From Phalacrocorax aristotelis (taxonomy: Eukaryota > Chordata > Aves > Suliformes > Phalacrocoracidae): a stretch of DNA of 64,000 nucleotides. The notes beneath the pieces are model-generated. The model was not told the DNA's origin, did no database searches, and saw only the letters and a program-made list of their open reading frames with translations. The stretch lies in NCBI RefSeq assembly GCF_949628215.1, contig NC_134278.1:44349191-44413190 (forward strand), read 5' to 3'. The position numbers and the translations under genes were made by a program. Shown piece after piece: positions 45,806 to 59,283 of the stretch (position 1 is its first letter; each line of letters begins with the position of its first letter).

Positions 45806-47615
45806 TTTTTGAACAATGATTGTACTTTAAACGTAGAAAATGGTAGTTATCTGAAGCTTTTGGATAAACAGGATACTTGTGAGAGCAGAATTCCTTTCTC
45901 TGCTGACCTAAATAATGGAACATATTCAGTAAGTGCCAAAGAAGTTTTCTCAGAAAAACAAGAAGTTAATTCTTTTTGTTTATTTGTTTAGGAATTGTTA
46001 AGGAATGAGATATTTTTTTATTCTTAATTAAAAAAAAAAATCTGAATTGGGAAGAGCAACTTGAGCAGTTTAAAGAGAAACACCATTTGGTTGATGAATT
46101 TCCCAAATCCTCAATATGAAGAACAAGCCAGGTCAAGAGAGGTCATGTCTGGGGACAGATGGAATAAGCTGCTCTCTGTTTCAGGAAGTTCAGGAAGAGA
46201 TGTGCGAGCTGTAGGAGACGTCATCTAACTGATACGCTGAAGAAGCAGCAGAATTTTTATTGACCTCTTCAGTTGTACTCAGGTTGCACCTGTTGGCAAA
46301 AACTCTTGTTTTAAATGCTTCTCTGGGCATGTCTTCTCTTCACATAGTTATGGTCTCGATCTACAGTTAGAAAAATTTGAGGATAGTCCTTGAAGTTTAA
46401 GGAAAGTGATATGCTGGAGGAGGTGTCTGTACCTCTCATCCTTTCTGGAAAGAACGTATTGCTTCAGAAGTGTTCCTAAGTGTCGTCAGCTCTTTTGACA
46501 GATCTGTTTGGGCAACGCTTTTGTCTCGCTCTGGTTTGTGAACTTCAGAAGGTACTTGGTCAAGAACTGTACTTTCAGTTTTTCTGCAAGTGAATGCAAG
46601 AGGAAGCTATTAATGATTCTCATTCTGGACTCAAATTCACACCTAGCTTGATGAGCTTGAAAAGTGCTTGGTATAAATCAAGCTTATAGCTCATATAAAA
46701 ATAGAAGAGAATTCAGTCTAGTTTAAGTATATGACAAAATAAATGTCTGCAGAGGTTTAATAAACCAGTCACCCACAAATAGAGATGGTCAGTTCTTGGC
46801 AATAATAATCAGAGGATCAGTCTTAATTGCAAGATACTACCTATACATACATAACCTCCAGAACATGTCCAGATTTGGCAATTTTACCAAAGTCTTCAGA
46901 TAATGTAATACATCTTTAAACCATTTAAACATTTCCTTCTTTCTCCTATCTGTGATATAAAACAGCTCCCACCCACCTGACATTATAGACTAAATGGTTC
47001 AGATCTATTGGCTCTTGGTTGTGGAAAAATCTGCCTGGAGGTCAGTCGTGGTTCATACCCCAGGCAGCCACCCTTGGGTTTTTTTTTCACTCCGCTTAAC
47101 TTCAGCCTGCGTTTTCAAACGGACACAACACCCTTACCTTCAGCTGCGGTCGGTTAAATGTCTGCACAGAGTCTTATGTAAACTATAAGCACTTCTCTAT
47201 GCTCCGTGCATGCGGTAGGCTGTCTGTGAAAGTCAGCTGGCCCCTGTTCTGTCCAAGCACAAAGCAAAAAGAGATGATGGCAATTCAGAGGAGGCCAGAA
47301 CCAAACAATAGACACCCCAGAGGAGGCCATTGCTGCCACTCTGATGGCAACGCCATGTGAACGCTTTCCTGCCTGCTGGAACAGCAGCAAACTGGTCCAG
47401 CCCAGAAGTTGCTTTAGTAGTGTCAGAGGAGTTCTGCTGGGTCCCCAAAAGTCTTTTCTGAAATGTGAAGTCTTTCTCCTTGCCCCCCGTTTCCTGTACA
47501 CAACAGTCAGACTTCAGTAATCATGACTTTTCTATTTCTTTTCTGATTCACGAGCCCACGTGGCGTCTTTCAGATTCATTATGCATGGACAAAAGTGTAC
47601 CTGGGAATGAATGAT

Positions 47616-47665
47616 CCTTTTTTTTTTTTTTCTTTTCCTTTCTTTTTTCCTCTTTTTCCTTGTAC
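47616..47665 (+). repeat. Long polypyrimidine tract
   Basis: About 50 nt almost only T and C on the + strand, starting with a T run and continuing with CTTTTCC-type units. Low-complexity sequence. Confidence 0.85.
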
Positions 47666-48437
47666 TAAATAGCTTGGGGCTTTGGGGGGTTTTGATTCTT
47701 TAGTTTTTTAACAGAAGTGCCTTTTTTCCTTTTGACAACTGTCTGAAATATGTTCCTTTAAGAACCTCCTACATAGTATGTATTTGCAATTTGTAAACAC
47801 AATATGTCAAAGAATGATTTGATTCAGTGGTGAGGCAAACAGCTATTTGCATGTCATGAGGTCTAAGGGAAACAAACTGACCCTCAGCCTTCCTCCATCC
47901 AGCCAAATTCTGATGGGACCCTCAAATAGCTCTGGCAAAGTGTTCTGTTTCTTTTGGACTTGATGAATGCTTGTTTCTGTGAAGACACATAATTATTTCT
48001 TCCTTTATTTTGCTGCACAAGTTACCAGAAGAAGCAGCTTAGAACCAAATGTGAGTATCGAGGCTCTTTTCCATTATTCCTTTATTTGATAATGTTTCAA
48101 TGGGGTAGTATACACGGTACCTAATTTAACATTTTGAGTAAGCAAGCAGGAACATTTTTCTTCAGACACAAAACTGCTAATTAAATTAGATGGAAAATTC
48201 TACACATATATCAATTTATTTTTTTTTACTTTTTTGACCAAAAGAAATACCACACTTTTTTTGGGATGCAGCTGTTCCCATTTTATTAATTAGCTCAATC
48301 ATTAATTTACTGGAAGATTGTTTGGGGTTTCCTTTGTAACGAGATGAGGATTAATTTTGTTTACTCCAAAGAACAAGCCAACAATAAAAGTGTGTGCTGT
48401 TTCCTGTGACATTTGAATCACCATTTTTGTCTCTTAG

Positions 48438-48499
48438 CAAGCTTTCATAGCTATTTGCTATCGGAAGAAAACTTTCTAGATAGCGTCTTTTCTGATGAG
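48438..48499 (+). other. Candidate non-coding exon (62 nt), possibly FHL5 5' UTR
   Basis: Preceded by a pyrimidine-rich acceptor (ATTTTTGTCTCTTAG) and followed by a consensus-perfect donor (GATGAG|gtaagt). It lies upstream of and on the same strand as FHL5, whose human orthologue has non-coding 5' exons, so a 5' UTR exon of FHL5 is the natural guess. A second donor-like site (AAAT|gtgagt at 48,051) lies nearby. Confidence 0.35.
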
Positions 48500-50691
48500 G
48501 TAAGTCACTTGTTTCTACCATAACTAATTTTAATGCCTAACACGGATTGTTCTTGATTTTTTTTTTTTAAGTAAAACCAGTTCCCAAGCTGGTGTTTATA
48601 GCAAGATTTTGACTTGTTATAAAAATCAAGTATCTCCAAATTCTCCCTCTGTAAAACACTGTTTTGTCTTTTAGCTATCATATTTTTAGGGTCATAATTT
48701 TGGTTTGGAATTTGAAGGAAAAGAGTCGTATTGAAAGGATATACTGCTTTTTACTGAAATGGTGCTGGAAACGTGTGCCTATGTTGCAGAAATAAAAAAG
48801 TATGGGTAACAGTGGAAATATTCCTTAAATTAAAGTCTATGCACATTAATTGTACTGCTACCTGATTTCATAATGGCAGTCTTTTTGATAATGAGGTTCC
48901 GATTAAATTTTGACAAAACTGTCAAATATCATTTCCATTTCAATAATATAAATGTTCGAAAATGTATTTCTTTAAATGTCCCTGTTTTCAAAAGATCTGG
49001 TTTTATATTTGGAGCGGGGCACAAAATCTCTTATATTTAGAAAACAAGTTTCAGATGCCATTTTTTGTTTGTGGTCAATATTTTCACCCATATTTTTATT
49101 CCGCTTGTGTGACGAGTTGATATTTCTAGAGTATTTTAGCAGAACAGGCTGTAACGGATTTAATATATTAACATTATGAGCAATTGCTGATGGTCTTGCC
49201 CTGTAATTTTATAGCAATGTCACAAAAGTCGTTTTGATCCAAAGTTGTGTAATTGGTAGAAACTTAAGGTGAAATACTAACCTTCTTGTGAGATTAGAGC
49301 AAAATGAAATCAAAAGCTGCTTGAAAGAGATTCTGATCAGTTGTGACCTATGGTATCTCCAGGTTATTTGCAGGCAGTCGTATTTTACAAAGTGTATATT
49401 TTTGGTTGACTTGGTAAGACATATGTTCTGTGGGCTGTATAGTAATAAGCCCAGTTTTCTTCATTTTTTTCCATATCCGAGCTTTATTTCTCAAAAAAAA
49501 AAAAAAAAAGGTGAAAACTTTTAGTATTGCCTAACCGTGGACAGACAGAAAGAAATGTGAAAATCTTACCTAGTGTGCTTCCAAATGTTAAGCCCAAAAT
49601 CAGAGGGTGAAATTCTGACCCTGTTCGAATGAGCAGCCCTCCTGTTGACTAAACAAGCTCTAGATGCTGTTCAGTCTTTTCGATCACCTGGGGAATAAAA
49701 AAACTGATATGAGTTTTTCTGCACATCTTCCTTGCCAGTTAAGGGTAAGATGTCTTATGACTAATTCTAGGATTCTCATAAAATTAATGATTTCCAGTTC
49801 AAATGTTCTATTAAAATCTCTAGAGCCCCAGGTTTGGAAGTTGGCATGGCAAAACACTGCTGATGCTCCTCCACTTGTGCTCCTGCAGTGGAATTCATTC
49901 TCCTGGGAACAGGGCATGCAGCTCTAGTGGGAAAAGAGGCTGTGAACTTGTCTTGTACATTTGTATTTTCCTGTAAAATATAAGAGGGATGAAATAAGGA
50001 TGGTTTTGTAGAACTATGCAAACATGACTCCAAAACCACTGAACTCATGTATTAAAAATAAGTTAATAAACTTCTATAGCACAGATATGGTGAGGGACAA
50101 GACTGTTACAAAGGCTAACTAATCTCCCTTGGTTGCCTCTATAATGATAGCTAATGTAAGTTTCTGCTGGTAATCACCCTGGAGACGAATTTATCTCTGT
50201 CTTTTAACGACAAAAAGTGCCTTGTTCATTAGCCTCAGTAAGCTTAGGTTAGCTTTTATGAATATCCCCATTCTTCTCTGATTTTGTACAGTATGCATCA
50301 GCTATCATCCCTTCTTGTTTCCCTTTCTTAGACTGAGTCTTCTTTGATTCTACTTCATTCATGCTAGTAGGTTACTTTTCTTCTCAGCCATGGTCGCCTT
50401 TGAGTTTGAATTTTTCTAGGTCCATATATAAGGGCTGGTCAATTCTTGCACATCTCAGCGTATTATGGATAATGGATCTGAACAGGCTGCCCTAGTTCAT
50501 TGCTGGCCTCACACTTGGGTGCTTTATAACACAGAAAAAATATTTGTTTTCCTGTAATGTGTCCTTGTGCATAAATAGCAGATCTGATAGAAAGAATGAC
50601 CGAGTGACAGAGCACAGCGTAGTTGTTGACAGAGCACACATGCAGGAGACCAGAATTCAGTCACCTCCTGCAAGTCGTTATGTGCCTCAAT

Positions 50692-50800
50692 TCACAGAAT
50701 CACAGAATCACAGAATGGTTGGGGTTGGAAGGGACCTCTGGAGATCAGCTCATCCAACCCCGCTGCTTGAGCAGGGACTCCCAGAGCAGGGGGCACAGGA
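50692..50800 (-). mobile_element. CR1 3' tail, minus strand
   Basis: Reverse-complement CR1 terminus: two CACAGAAT units at the left edge, then GGTTGGGGTTGGAAGGGACC and the family-typical GAGATCA...TCCAACCCC segment, ending near GGGCACAGGA. About 110 nt survive. Confidence 0.92.
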
Positions 50801-51384
50801 ACACAAACCGGGTTTGTTACACTGGGGAGGAAAAACTCAGTTCAAACCCATGTTATCCAAAACTGTCTGGAAACAACACAAATTGACTGGAAAGTCCTTC
50901 ATAATTAGGAACTCTCTCAACTGCTGTAGCCCGACGAGGTTTGACGCAAAACTGACAAAATTCCACCCAGAACATTTTGCGTAAGAATATTAATCATAAC
51001 CTAAGAGCAATTAAGGACAGCTGAAAAGTTCACAACTAGAACATTTTATTGCTTCAGCTAATTTTAGAAGTGCTTGCTACCTCTAGCACTGGAGGTTGAC
51101 CACCCAGCAACCTTCGTAGAGTGTTTTTAACTGACCCAGGCCAGTGCCATGGATACAGCCTGATGAGTGGACCCATCTAATGACAAAGGTATAGTGACTC
51201 GCTGCTTCTCTTCCCACTCCTCCAGGTTTGCTCTCTCACCTCGAGCAAGTCAATTACTTCGCTCTGACAAGTATTAACCTTTTCTGTAGACAAATGTCTT
51301 ACAACTGTGTTTTAGGATTACTTTATTAGTGTTGTTAGAAGAGCATTCTGAAACCTTTGAAAGGAAGGCTGTAAAATACTTCCA

Positions 51385-51459
51385 AGTATTAGGTTATAAT
51401 TCTATTTATCAGAAGCCCAGAACAGTATTAGGCTGTAAATCTATTTATCAGGAGCCCAG
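51385..51459. repeat. Two-copy tandem duplication, 36-nt unit, period 39
   Basis: Units at 51,385-51,420 and 51,424-51,459 start AGTATTAGG and end in GAGCCCAG/GAAGCCCAG with a shared TCTATTTATCAG core. They differ at a few positions. Confidence 0.9.
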
Positions 51460-52865
51460 TCTTCCTCAAGTGAGCTCTTCAAGTTTCAAATTCAGCCATA
51501 TCATGATTCATTTATGTATTATAACATGCCAAATTGTGACATAATTAGAGTTCTGTGAGTCTGGGATTCTATTTGCATTTTTTAAAAAAGCGAAAAGATT
51601 AGAGGGAAAACTGTTTCATGCTGATCTTCTAATTGCCAATCTTTGTTTAGTTTGGTGCTTGAAAATTGAAGAGCATTGAGAAGCATTTCAAATTAAAAGC
51701 TCAAAACATTTTGGGTTTTTTCCAATACAGAGGCAGAATTCTTAATTTGTTTAATCACTTGCTTAGACTTTTTACTGAAAACATTTACCAAATTTAACAT
51801 AAATTAGCGAAAAGGACTTGAACTGTATTTGTTCCTGGATGCAGTTTCTGCTGCTGCTCACCACTCTCCTCCTCAGATTGACCTTATCCCCCACAGCTGA
51901 TCAGGGTTATGGACGCTGAGCATCATCTCATGTTGAAACACGTCAATTCCATTCTAGGTGTGCAGCGATGGTTGCTCTGCTATTGCTACACGTCAGGCTT
52001 CACGTCAGCACTTGAATAGTCTTTGCTGGTTTTAGTGGACTCGTTGTTCCACAATATCCTTGAGTTAAATAGCATGTTCTTAAAATGTTCCTAAGTGTCA
52101 GAACGGAATTTCTTAATTCTTTCCAAATTTCTTCCAGGAAAGACTTTACTGGTGGTTTTTATTTGTCTGAGTCAAATGTTCCCTGTCTTGGGTGTTCAGA
52201 TAAACTTTAGCCTCGATTTTCCTTCAGTTGGAATAGGGCAATCCTACACTGGAACCACCTTTCAGATAGTGTGCATTTATAATCATAGAAAGAAATCCAC
52301 TCTGAAGAAATCCACATAGTGACAAAGCCAAAAAAGGGACCTTTTCACATGCCAGGACATTACAAAAATCCCAGCAGGGCAGTAACTGAAGGGTCAGTAA
52401 CCTCACATCATAATAAAAAAAAACGGAATACCACGGTCTACTCGTTGCAGGGTCTAATTTTAAATCATAGCCACTTTTAGAAAGATAGTCTATGTTAAAA
52501 TAGAAAGAAATATGTTTAATGTCTGGCACAGAGGCTTAAGGGAAATGTTAGGATACCCAGTCGCATAATTGTTCAGCAGACCTTATCTCCTAAGTAGGCA
52601 GAACAGGTAACATGAGAGACACAAAGGTTTCAAGTACATGGCAAAGGTCATTGACAGGACATGAGCAGAACCCAGGGCTGTGTCTCTCTAAGGACTGGTC
52701 GATGTTGCTACTCACAGGATGTGAGGATTAAAGTTAAAATAGAGCCAATGCCATGATATCTTGTTTGACAGGACATTATCTACTCAACTTCTCAAGAGGA
52801 CTTCAATTAACATTTTTTTTTTTGTCTCTCGTTAATGGATGATGCACAAAGCCAGATATTTAAAG

Positions 52866-52888
52866 AAAATAAATAAATAAATAAATAA
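52866..52888. repeat. (AAAT)n microsatellite
   Basis: Five to six perfect AAAT units. Confidence 0.95.
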
Positions 52889-55800
52889 CACTTAAGCAAA
52901 AGAACAAGATCAAAATTTTTTTCTATACTCAGTCCTAGTAATATTCCATTATTTTTCTCCCTGGTAGAGGACGAACAAGAAGCTGAACACCTCCGCTTCC
53001 TGCCCTTTCTCCCATCAGCCCTGCTCCAAAAGGGGTTCACTGCCTTCAGAAGTCCTGTTGTCAGCTCTCTTCAAGAACTTCTTACATTGTGAGTCATATA
53101 TCCTTTTGCTGTGTTGGAATGAGATGTGCTGGTTTACTATCAACAGTGAATATAGACTATGAATGTGAGTATGACAGTGAATACTTAATAAAAGAATGTG
53201 TATATCTGAATACTTTACCTTTTTTTTCCTCCAGCCCAAAGACCATCAGCCTGCCCTTGATGCACCTGCATAGTTAAACTAATAAGGTTTTCCAGCTTTA
53301 CAGTATGTCCAAAACAAATTCAGGGCAGAGAATAAAAGGAAAAAAATCACCCTGCTGTAATTCCAGATCTTTACTGAAATGCACAGAAAGCCAAATTTTA
53401 CCAGTTTGTTCCTGCAACTTCGGTGCAGACGTTGAGAATTTCTAAGTGAATTGTGCCTAGTGCTCCGCAATATGAGGACATCAACCCCAACATGCAGAGT
53501 TACAAACGTAATCCAGAAAATACTAAATCGCCTAATTTGACATCCATGAGTTGAACGGATGATGAGTTTCACTCCAATTGAGTGAAATTATTCAGGGGCA
53601 TTAGTTTACATACATATGCAAGTGTTCCTGGGGTCCTGTTCTAAGAGAAGGCAACACAGGCATTCATGTAACACTTAGTGGGGAGCAGAAGGAAGTTCAG
53701 TAAGTCTGCCTGAGACCACCCACAGTGTATTCTCATGTTGGGTGGTTGTTGTACACTTTCCTGGAAACCTTTCTCACCCTCTGTCTCTGTTATATTGTGT
53801 ATGTACAGTTCATTATTGGAAAAGCAGTAGAATACAAGGAATACCACATCCTTCAGGTTTTCTCCACCAGATTCGACCTTTCAGGTCTGTCTACCTAGCA
53901 AATGCAATATATGCGTATGTATTTTAATAAGGCTGTGTTATGATTGGATCCTTGTAGTCCACAGAGATTGCAACTGCAAAGGATCATTACTGCTAGGTGT
54001 TGTAGCAATACCTACTGTATTAATCGTTGGTAAAAATCCAGAGTGTGTAGGTAGTCCTTGCTTTGAGATCAGGCTGTTATTGGTTCTACTCGATGTTTCT
54101 GGCCATTCCTTCTCTGTTTGATCCTGCCCTTTAGGACTGCCCATCCTGAAGGCTTCTTTCCCTTGGGAAGGTCCATGGAGGTACGTCATGGAGTTCCTCC
54201 GCATGAAAAGGAGACTGACACAGCAATGGCCACCCTAGACAGCTCACATCTAATGTGAAGAGAGGGTATATATGCTACATTAGCAGTTGCCAGCATTTCT
54301 TAGACTGAACATAGCACTGGCTTCACAAACTATGATTCCTGTGGATGTAATAAGCAGTCCAGGGCTTGTCTGCAGAACCATGTCATCTCAGTTCTCAATG
54401 AAAAGTTCAGTAAGGAGGTGGCAGCTAAGACCAATGGCACTCTGCAAGCAGCAAAACTGGCTGTTCGTTGGGCCTAAAAATCTAAACACCTGCGAACAGT
54501 GATAACTGAAGTAGGGACCTTACATACCAATACTCCTTGGATTGGCTTTGCTTTTCCTAAGTCCTAATGCCACCTAGCTCATGACAATCTTTTAACAGGG
54601 CTGAGATTAGAAATCTTTAGATTTGGTTCATTTTGATAAGGTGTCATATTTTTATTACGGAAGTGCTGCAGCTCGGTTTATTTTTCCCCTAGGAAAACTA
54701 GGTCAGGTTGCCACAGAGCAGTTGGGAGAGAAAAGAAAAAGGCTGTGCCACTGCAGCAGACACTTTATTACCACTTGGGGGTTTTTATGTTTGCTTTTGG
54801 GGGAAGGAAGTCTTTTTTTTTTTAAATAGGGTAATGAAAATTCTTTCCAATTTTAGCTTGCTGCTAACATTGTTGCTGCTCATCTTTTTCTTATTGCTCA
54901 TTTTATTTCTTAAAGCAGTTGTAAAGTAGGTCACAGACTTTTAAAGAACCTGGCTAGAAAAAGTTGTACTGCGTAGTCAGTTGTAGTTATTTTTTTTTAA
55001 AAGGATTTTATCTCATGTGCGGTACCCATTCTTACAAGACAGACTGCTCTTCATCCGCCTTTCTGTCCCTGAATTGAAGTGTAAGGGTGGGGGAAATCCA
55101 GTCTCTGCAGTTGGTGCATCTGCAAAGACAAGAAATGACCTATTTTTTATTAAGCTCTTAAAGATTGCAGTCAGCATCAGTGTTGCCTATTGAAGCTCTG
55201 TTACCTCTTGTTAGTGGCAAGGCTGTTTCGTTTCATGGCCTGTGAGCACTTCACTCCCCGCTCTATCACAGGCATACTTTCCTATTGCTGTTGTTTTCCC
55301 CAGGAAAGCTTTCAGTCCCGAAGGCAAGCTTGTTTTGCTTTCAGGTAGCTGCGTTCCTGCCTGGTGGTGTTAGTGTATTGCTCAGGTGCTGCTGTTTCCT
55401 TGGTGGACTTCTGCTCAGCTGTGCAAGCTTCTTGACTTTAGTACATTGTGTAGAGGGGAATCAGGGTCCAGATGCTCAGACGCTGTCCTAGCGGAGATCG
55501 CTCAGAAGTGCTGCTCTGATTTGCACACTGAGGATGAACTCACTGGTAAAAGTCTCAGATCAGGGCTCAGCACGTCTTCTTTTATAACTTCATTCTTCTT
55601 TTTATTTAATCACGTTTTAAAGTATTTTCCATGACTTAAAATATCAAAAGTATTTTCTGTGATTAGGGGATTCCTGCCTCCCGAGGGTGCAGGGAGGAAA
55701 GGGAACTGGAAAAGCCAGGCAGAAAGAGTGGTGGGGGAGACTTTGTATTCATTGCCAGAGATGAGCTGTGACCTCAGTGATCAATTCTCATCCTGACAGG

Positions 55801-57654
55801 TTCAGTCCCAATTATTTAATGTTTCCTTTTCTCTTTCAAAGACATTTAATACTTGCTAGGTTGTAGGTTGATAGAAGGAAAATACATTAACATTTCCATG
55901 CAAGTACAGCATTTTATTCCCTATGCTCCCACTATTTTAGTTGAAAAAACTGTAACCCGACATAAATATCCTTCTGCTACCAAATTTCTTCTATTAAAAT
56001 GAGATCACTCTAACTCAGATTCACATCTTTTTTTCCTAGAATAAACAGTTAGCTATAAAATTGCTTCTTCAAATGAAATTTTTAGCTTTACATAAAAAAA
56101 TAAAATTTAAGTGTTTACAGATTTTTATGTTGAGAGTTTAAGACCCATTTTTTTGACCAATATTTTTCAGTCAAGTTTCACTTTTTTGAATCCTACTTTT
56201 CTAAAACAAACTGAAACTTTTGATGAAGTGGGGTTTTTTAAACTCACAAATATTTTCTATTAAAATACATCAAAATTTAAAAAAATAAAAGCATTACAAT
56301 ATTTTGGATCAAGCTTAGTGCAAAACTCCTTTTTCTTCCAAAAATACCCTGACGCAATAACTCCTTTTTTTATTATGTTAGTTTTGGAAGCTTATAAGCG
56401 CTCAAGTTTCAGAGCGTGAATTTAATCCTCTAAAAGGGATTAGGAAACTTTCCCCATGAGGAGGTTGTTGCCTATCCTACTTTGTAGCGTTTCTTGCATC
56501 TTCCTTAGGACAGTTTTGCCTGCTGAACTGAGGGAAAAAAAAAAGATATGTAGAGTTATATTAATGTTCCTTAGCACAATCTTTATGTCATTGCAAAATG
56601 ATTTTTAGATCTCCTTTCCCTGCTGAATTCTGGTACGGAGTATATTTATTGTAGGTGTCAGTGCCCCAGACACTCCTTTATTCCTCATTGTTCTGTACAG
56701 GGCAGGGGCTGAGCGGTGGAGCAGAGCTCTGACCACTTTTCCTTCTGAGCCAAGTCACTGAAATAACCAGGATTATTGAAGGCATCCGGACCTTCAGATC
56801 TCTTCTGTAGCCTGGTCTGTAACAACTAACACCAGCTTAATGTTTAAAACGATCTGTAAAGAGTTTTGACTTGCACCAGCCTGCAAAAACAAAAATAACA
56901 AAATCTTCTTTACTGCGGTAAACCAGATACCACAGACAAGCCACGAACTCCTTTCCATCAGAAAAGGCCCAGCTTTGGGCAGTACTCATAGCTGAGTATC
57001 AGGCTGGTTGACAAAGGACATGTTGATCACTTTTCACACTCAGTGACAACGCAGAAAATAACATGTGTCTATCTCAATTTCACTTGAGAACGTTGGAAAT
57101 TATTTTTTCCCTGTGGAAATGCTGAATCTACTGAAACTGGTTTTTTCTTTGACAGAAATTATCTGGAGTCACTAGTTTCCTTTGCTCTTTCCTCTGTAAC
57201 CAATGTTGTGCAATTCCACTGAATGTATTTCAGTTGAGACGGATTTAGAGATTATGCTTACCAGATCTGAAATATTAGGAAACATTTAAATTAATTGTAA
57301 TGAAGAACATAATTGCTTAGATATATTTTTAAATCCCACTTTTTTGTTATCTCTGAAAATATCTTTCAAAATCCGTGCTCCAAGGATATAGGCAGCAAAG
57401 CTCTAAAGTATGCATTCAGCTTCAAGTACGTAAATATTACAGCTGAAAGCAATAGCATTTCTCATGTGTTTAGACTACACGCATGTCTAGCTTAGGTGGG
57501 AACTCACAGTGAGACATCTACAGGAGGCCTGTTTTGTTGTTATGGGAATGACCCCACTCCTGCTTGAATGCCCGTAAGGGAATACTGAGGGGTTGTGGAC
57601 TCTTTCACCCTCCATCTTTTATGATTTAACAGTGATAAACCTTTCTGTTGTCCA

Positions 57655-57757
57655 TCACAGAATCACAGAATGGTTGAGGTGGCACGGGACCAACAGGGAG
57701 CATCTAGGCCAAACCCCTGCTTAAACAGGATCACCTAAAGCAGATTGACCAGGGCAA
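57655..57757 (-). mobile_element. CR1 3' tail, minus strand, diverged
   Basis: Begins TCACAGAATCACAGAATGGT on the + strand, the reverse complement of the CR1 3' end, followed by GACCAACAGGGAGCATCTAGG and ACCCCTGCT...CACCTAAAGCAG. Older than the 50.7-kb copy. Confidence 0.9.
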
Positions 57758-58810
57758 TCGAACACACGCTTATTTGGATATACTTTTTCGCATGGCCCAT
57801 TTGTACCAGATGCAATTCTCTAACCTGTTTTGTGGTTGAATGTACGCAGTATGACTGAGAATGCAGCCAGGATTTTACATGAAAAAGTACACCAATACAC
57901 AGTTGAAATAATTCATGGCTTCATCTGATTCTATAAATCTGACAGTAGTCAGAAAGGAATGAGCTCCATAATGAAAACAGAAGAAAATTTTTGACTGTAC
58001 CAGACTATGTGAAAACCTATAAAAAATGGGGGTAAGAATGATTTCAGAAAAATAAAAGAAATTAGCTAAGCCATAACATTAACCCTACTTTTTTCATATA
58101 CTGCTTTGCGTGAAGGTATTGACAGCACCCAGGAACCTGAGCAGATGAAAAGGTTTTGTGTTCCTGGGTAATAGCTTGGGAGAGACTTGAATCGATACCG
58201 ATTCAACCTCAGGTAGGTAGCAAACTCTGCTCTACTGGGGGTAAAGGAAGAGTTTAGATGGCTACAGCAACATTTGAGTTTACATGGTGTAAACAAAGCA
58301 GACAGCAATGCCAATTAAGGCAAAACAGAATTCCTGGAATGCTCCTGGAATGTTAAGCCAGAGCTCTTGCCCTTCTTGCTCATGGTTGTGGGGTGCACAA
58401 ACACGGTACAATGCAGTGCGGTGCAGTTATCAGATCAGCCTCTAAACAGGCTGCTTTGCATAGACAGTCCACCAAAACCAGGTCATTCGTCAAGCTTGAA
58501 GCCATATAGTCGTATTCTTACAGCCCAGTCCCAGCTGGCATCCTTCCTGGCTGCTTAAAGCAGAAGTTCATCAGTGAGAGCTCTGCACCCAGTCACATGC
58601 TCCCAGACCTGACTTTGTATTACTGTGCTGTGCCACGGAGATAAAACAGCTTGTCCGAAGTTAACACCTGTGTCTCTACTTTCTTGTAGGTTCTTGTTTT
58701 AACTTCATCTGCAATAGGTGCTCTTGGTTCCTATTGCCTCTTGAGCCATTTTTAGAAGAGGAAAAATTCTAGTATCCTTAAACACTCAAGCATAACTTAA
58801 AGGTACTTAA
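57758..58810. other. UFL1-FHL5 interval; nothing recognised
   Basis: About 1 kb between two CR1 fragments. No gene, RNA or repeat recognised apart from short direct repeats (CTGGAATG twice near 58,335). Confidence 0.7.
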
Positions 58811-59283
58811 GGATGTGGAACTGCTTGAGCAAGTCCAGTGGAGAGCTACCAAGATGATCAGGGGTCTGGAGCACCTCCCTTATGAGGAAAGGCTGGGAGA
58901 CCTGGGTTTGTTCAGCCTGGAGAAGAGAAGACTGAGGGGGGATTTCATAAATACCTATAAATATCTGAAGGGTGGGTGTCAGGAGGATGGGGCTGGACTC
59001 TTTTCAGTGGTGCCTAAGGACAGGACAAGGGGCAATGGGCACAAGTTGGAACACAGGAAGTTCCACCTCAAAATGAGAAAAAAACTTGTTTCCTGTGAGG
59101 GTGCCAGAGCAGTGGCACAGGCTGCCCAGGGAGGCTGTGGAGTCTCCTTCCCTGGAGACATTCAAAACCTGCCTGGAGGCTGTCCTGTGCCCCCTGCTCT
59201 AGGTGTCCCTGCTCAAGCAGAGGGCGTTGGATGAGGTGATCTCCAGAGGTCCCTTCTAACCGCTACCATTCTGTGATTCTGTA
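58811..59283 (+). mobile_element. CR1 LINE 3' fragment
   Basis: Sense CR1 of about 470 nt: '[20 protein letters not shown]', '[19 protein letters not shown]', 'YKYLKGGC', then the 3' UTR with CTCCAGAGGTCCCTTCTAAC and the terminal ATTCTGTGATTCTGT. The frame is open for 139 codons (58,815-59,234) but shifts out of the family frame near 59,090. Confidence 0.95.

Larger units (their letters stand above)
45806..50691. other. UFL1-FHL5 interval, first part; no gene recognised
   Basis: AT-rich DNA with a long pyrimidine tract (47,616-47,665), an A17 run (49,493-49,509), TAATTA-type homeodomain sites at 48,178-48,183 and 48,287-48,292, and a splice-flanked candidate exon at 48,438-48,499. Open frames up to 115 codons (47,154-47,501, minus strand) show no domain. 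Confidence 0.65.
50801..57654. other. UFL1-FHL5 interval, middle part; no gene recognised
   Basis: No supportable gene. Contains a 36-bp tandem duplication (51,385-51,459) and an (AAAT)n microsatellite (52,866-52,888). Open frames up to 101 codons (52,224-52,529, minus) lack motifs. The AT-rich stretch 55,900-56,350 has no recognised element. Confidence 0.65.

Noticed and set aside
47154-47501. 115-codon minus-strand open frame
   Set aside because: No recognisable motif, no splice or promoter context. Length is within chance for locally GC-richer DNA.
49600-49650. TGTTCGAAT phrase resembling a tRNA B box
   Set aside because: No matching A box or cloverleaf around it, and the flanking bases do not fit the B-box consensus.
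50544-50984. 146-codon open frame
   Set aside because: Runs antisense through a CR1 tail and unrelated flanks. No domain, no splice support.
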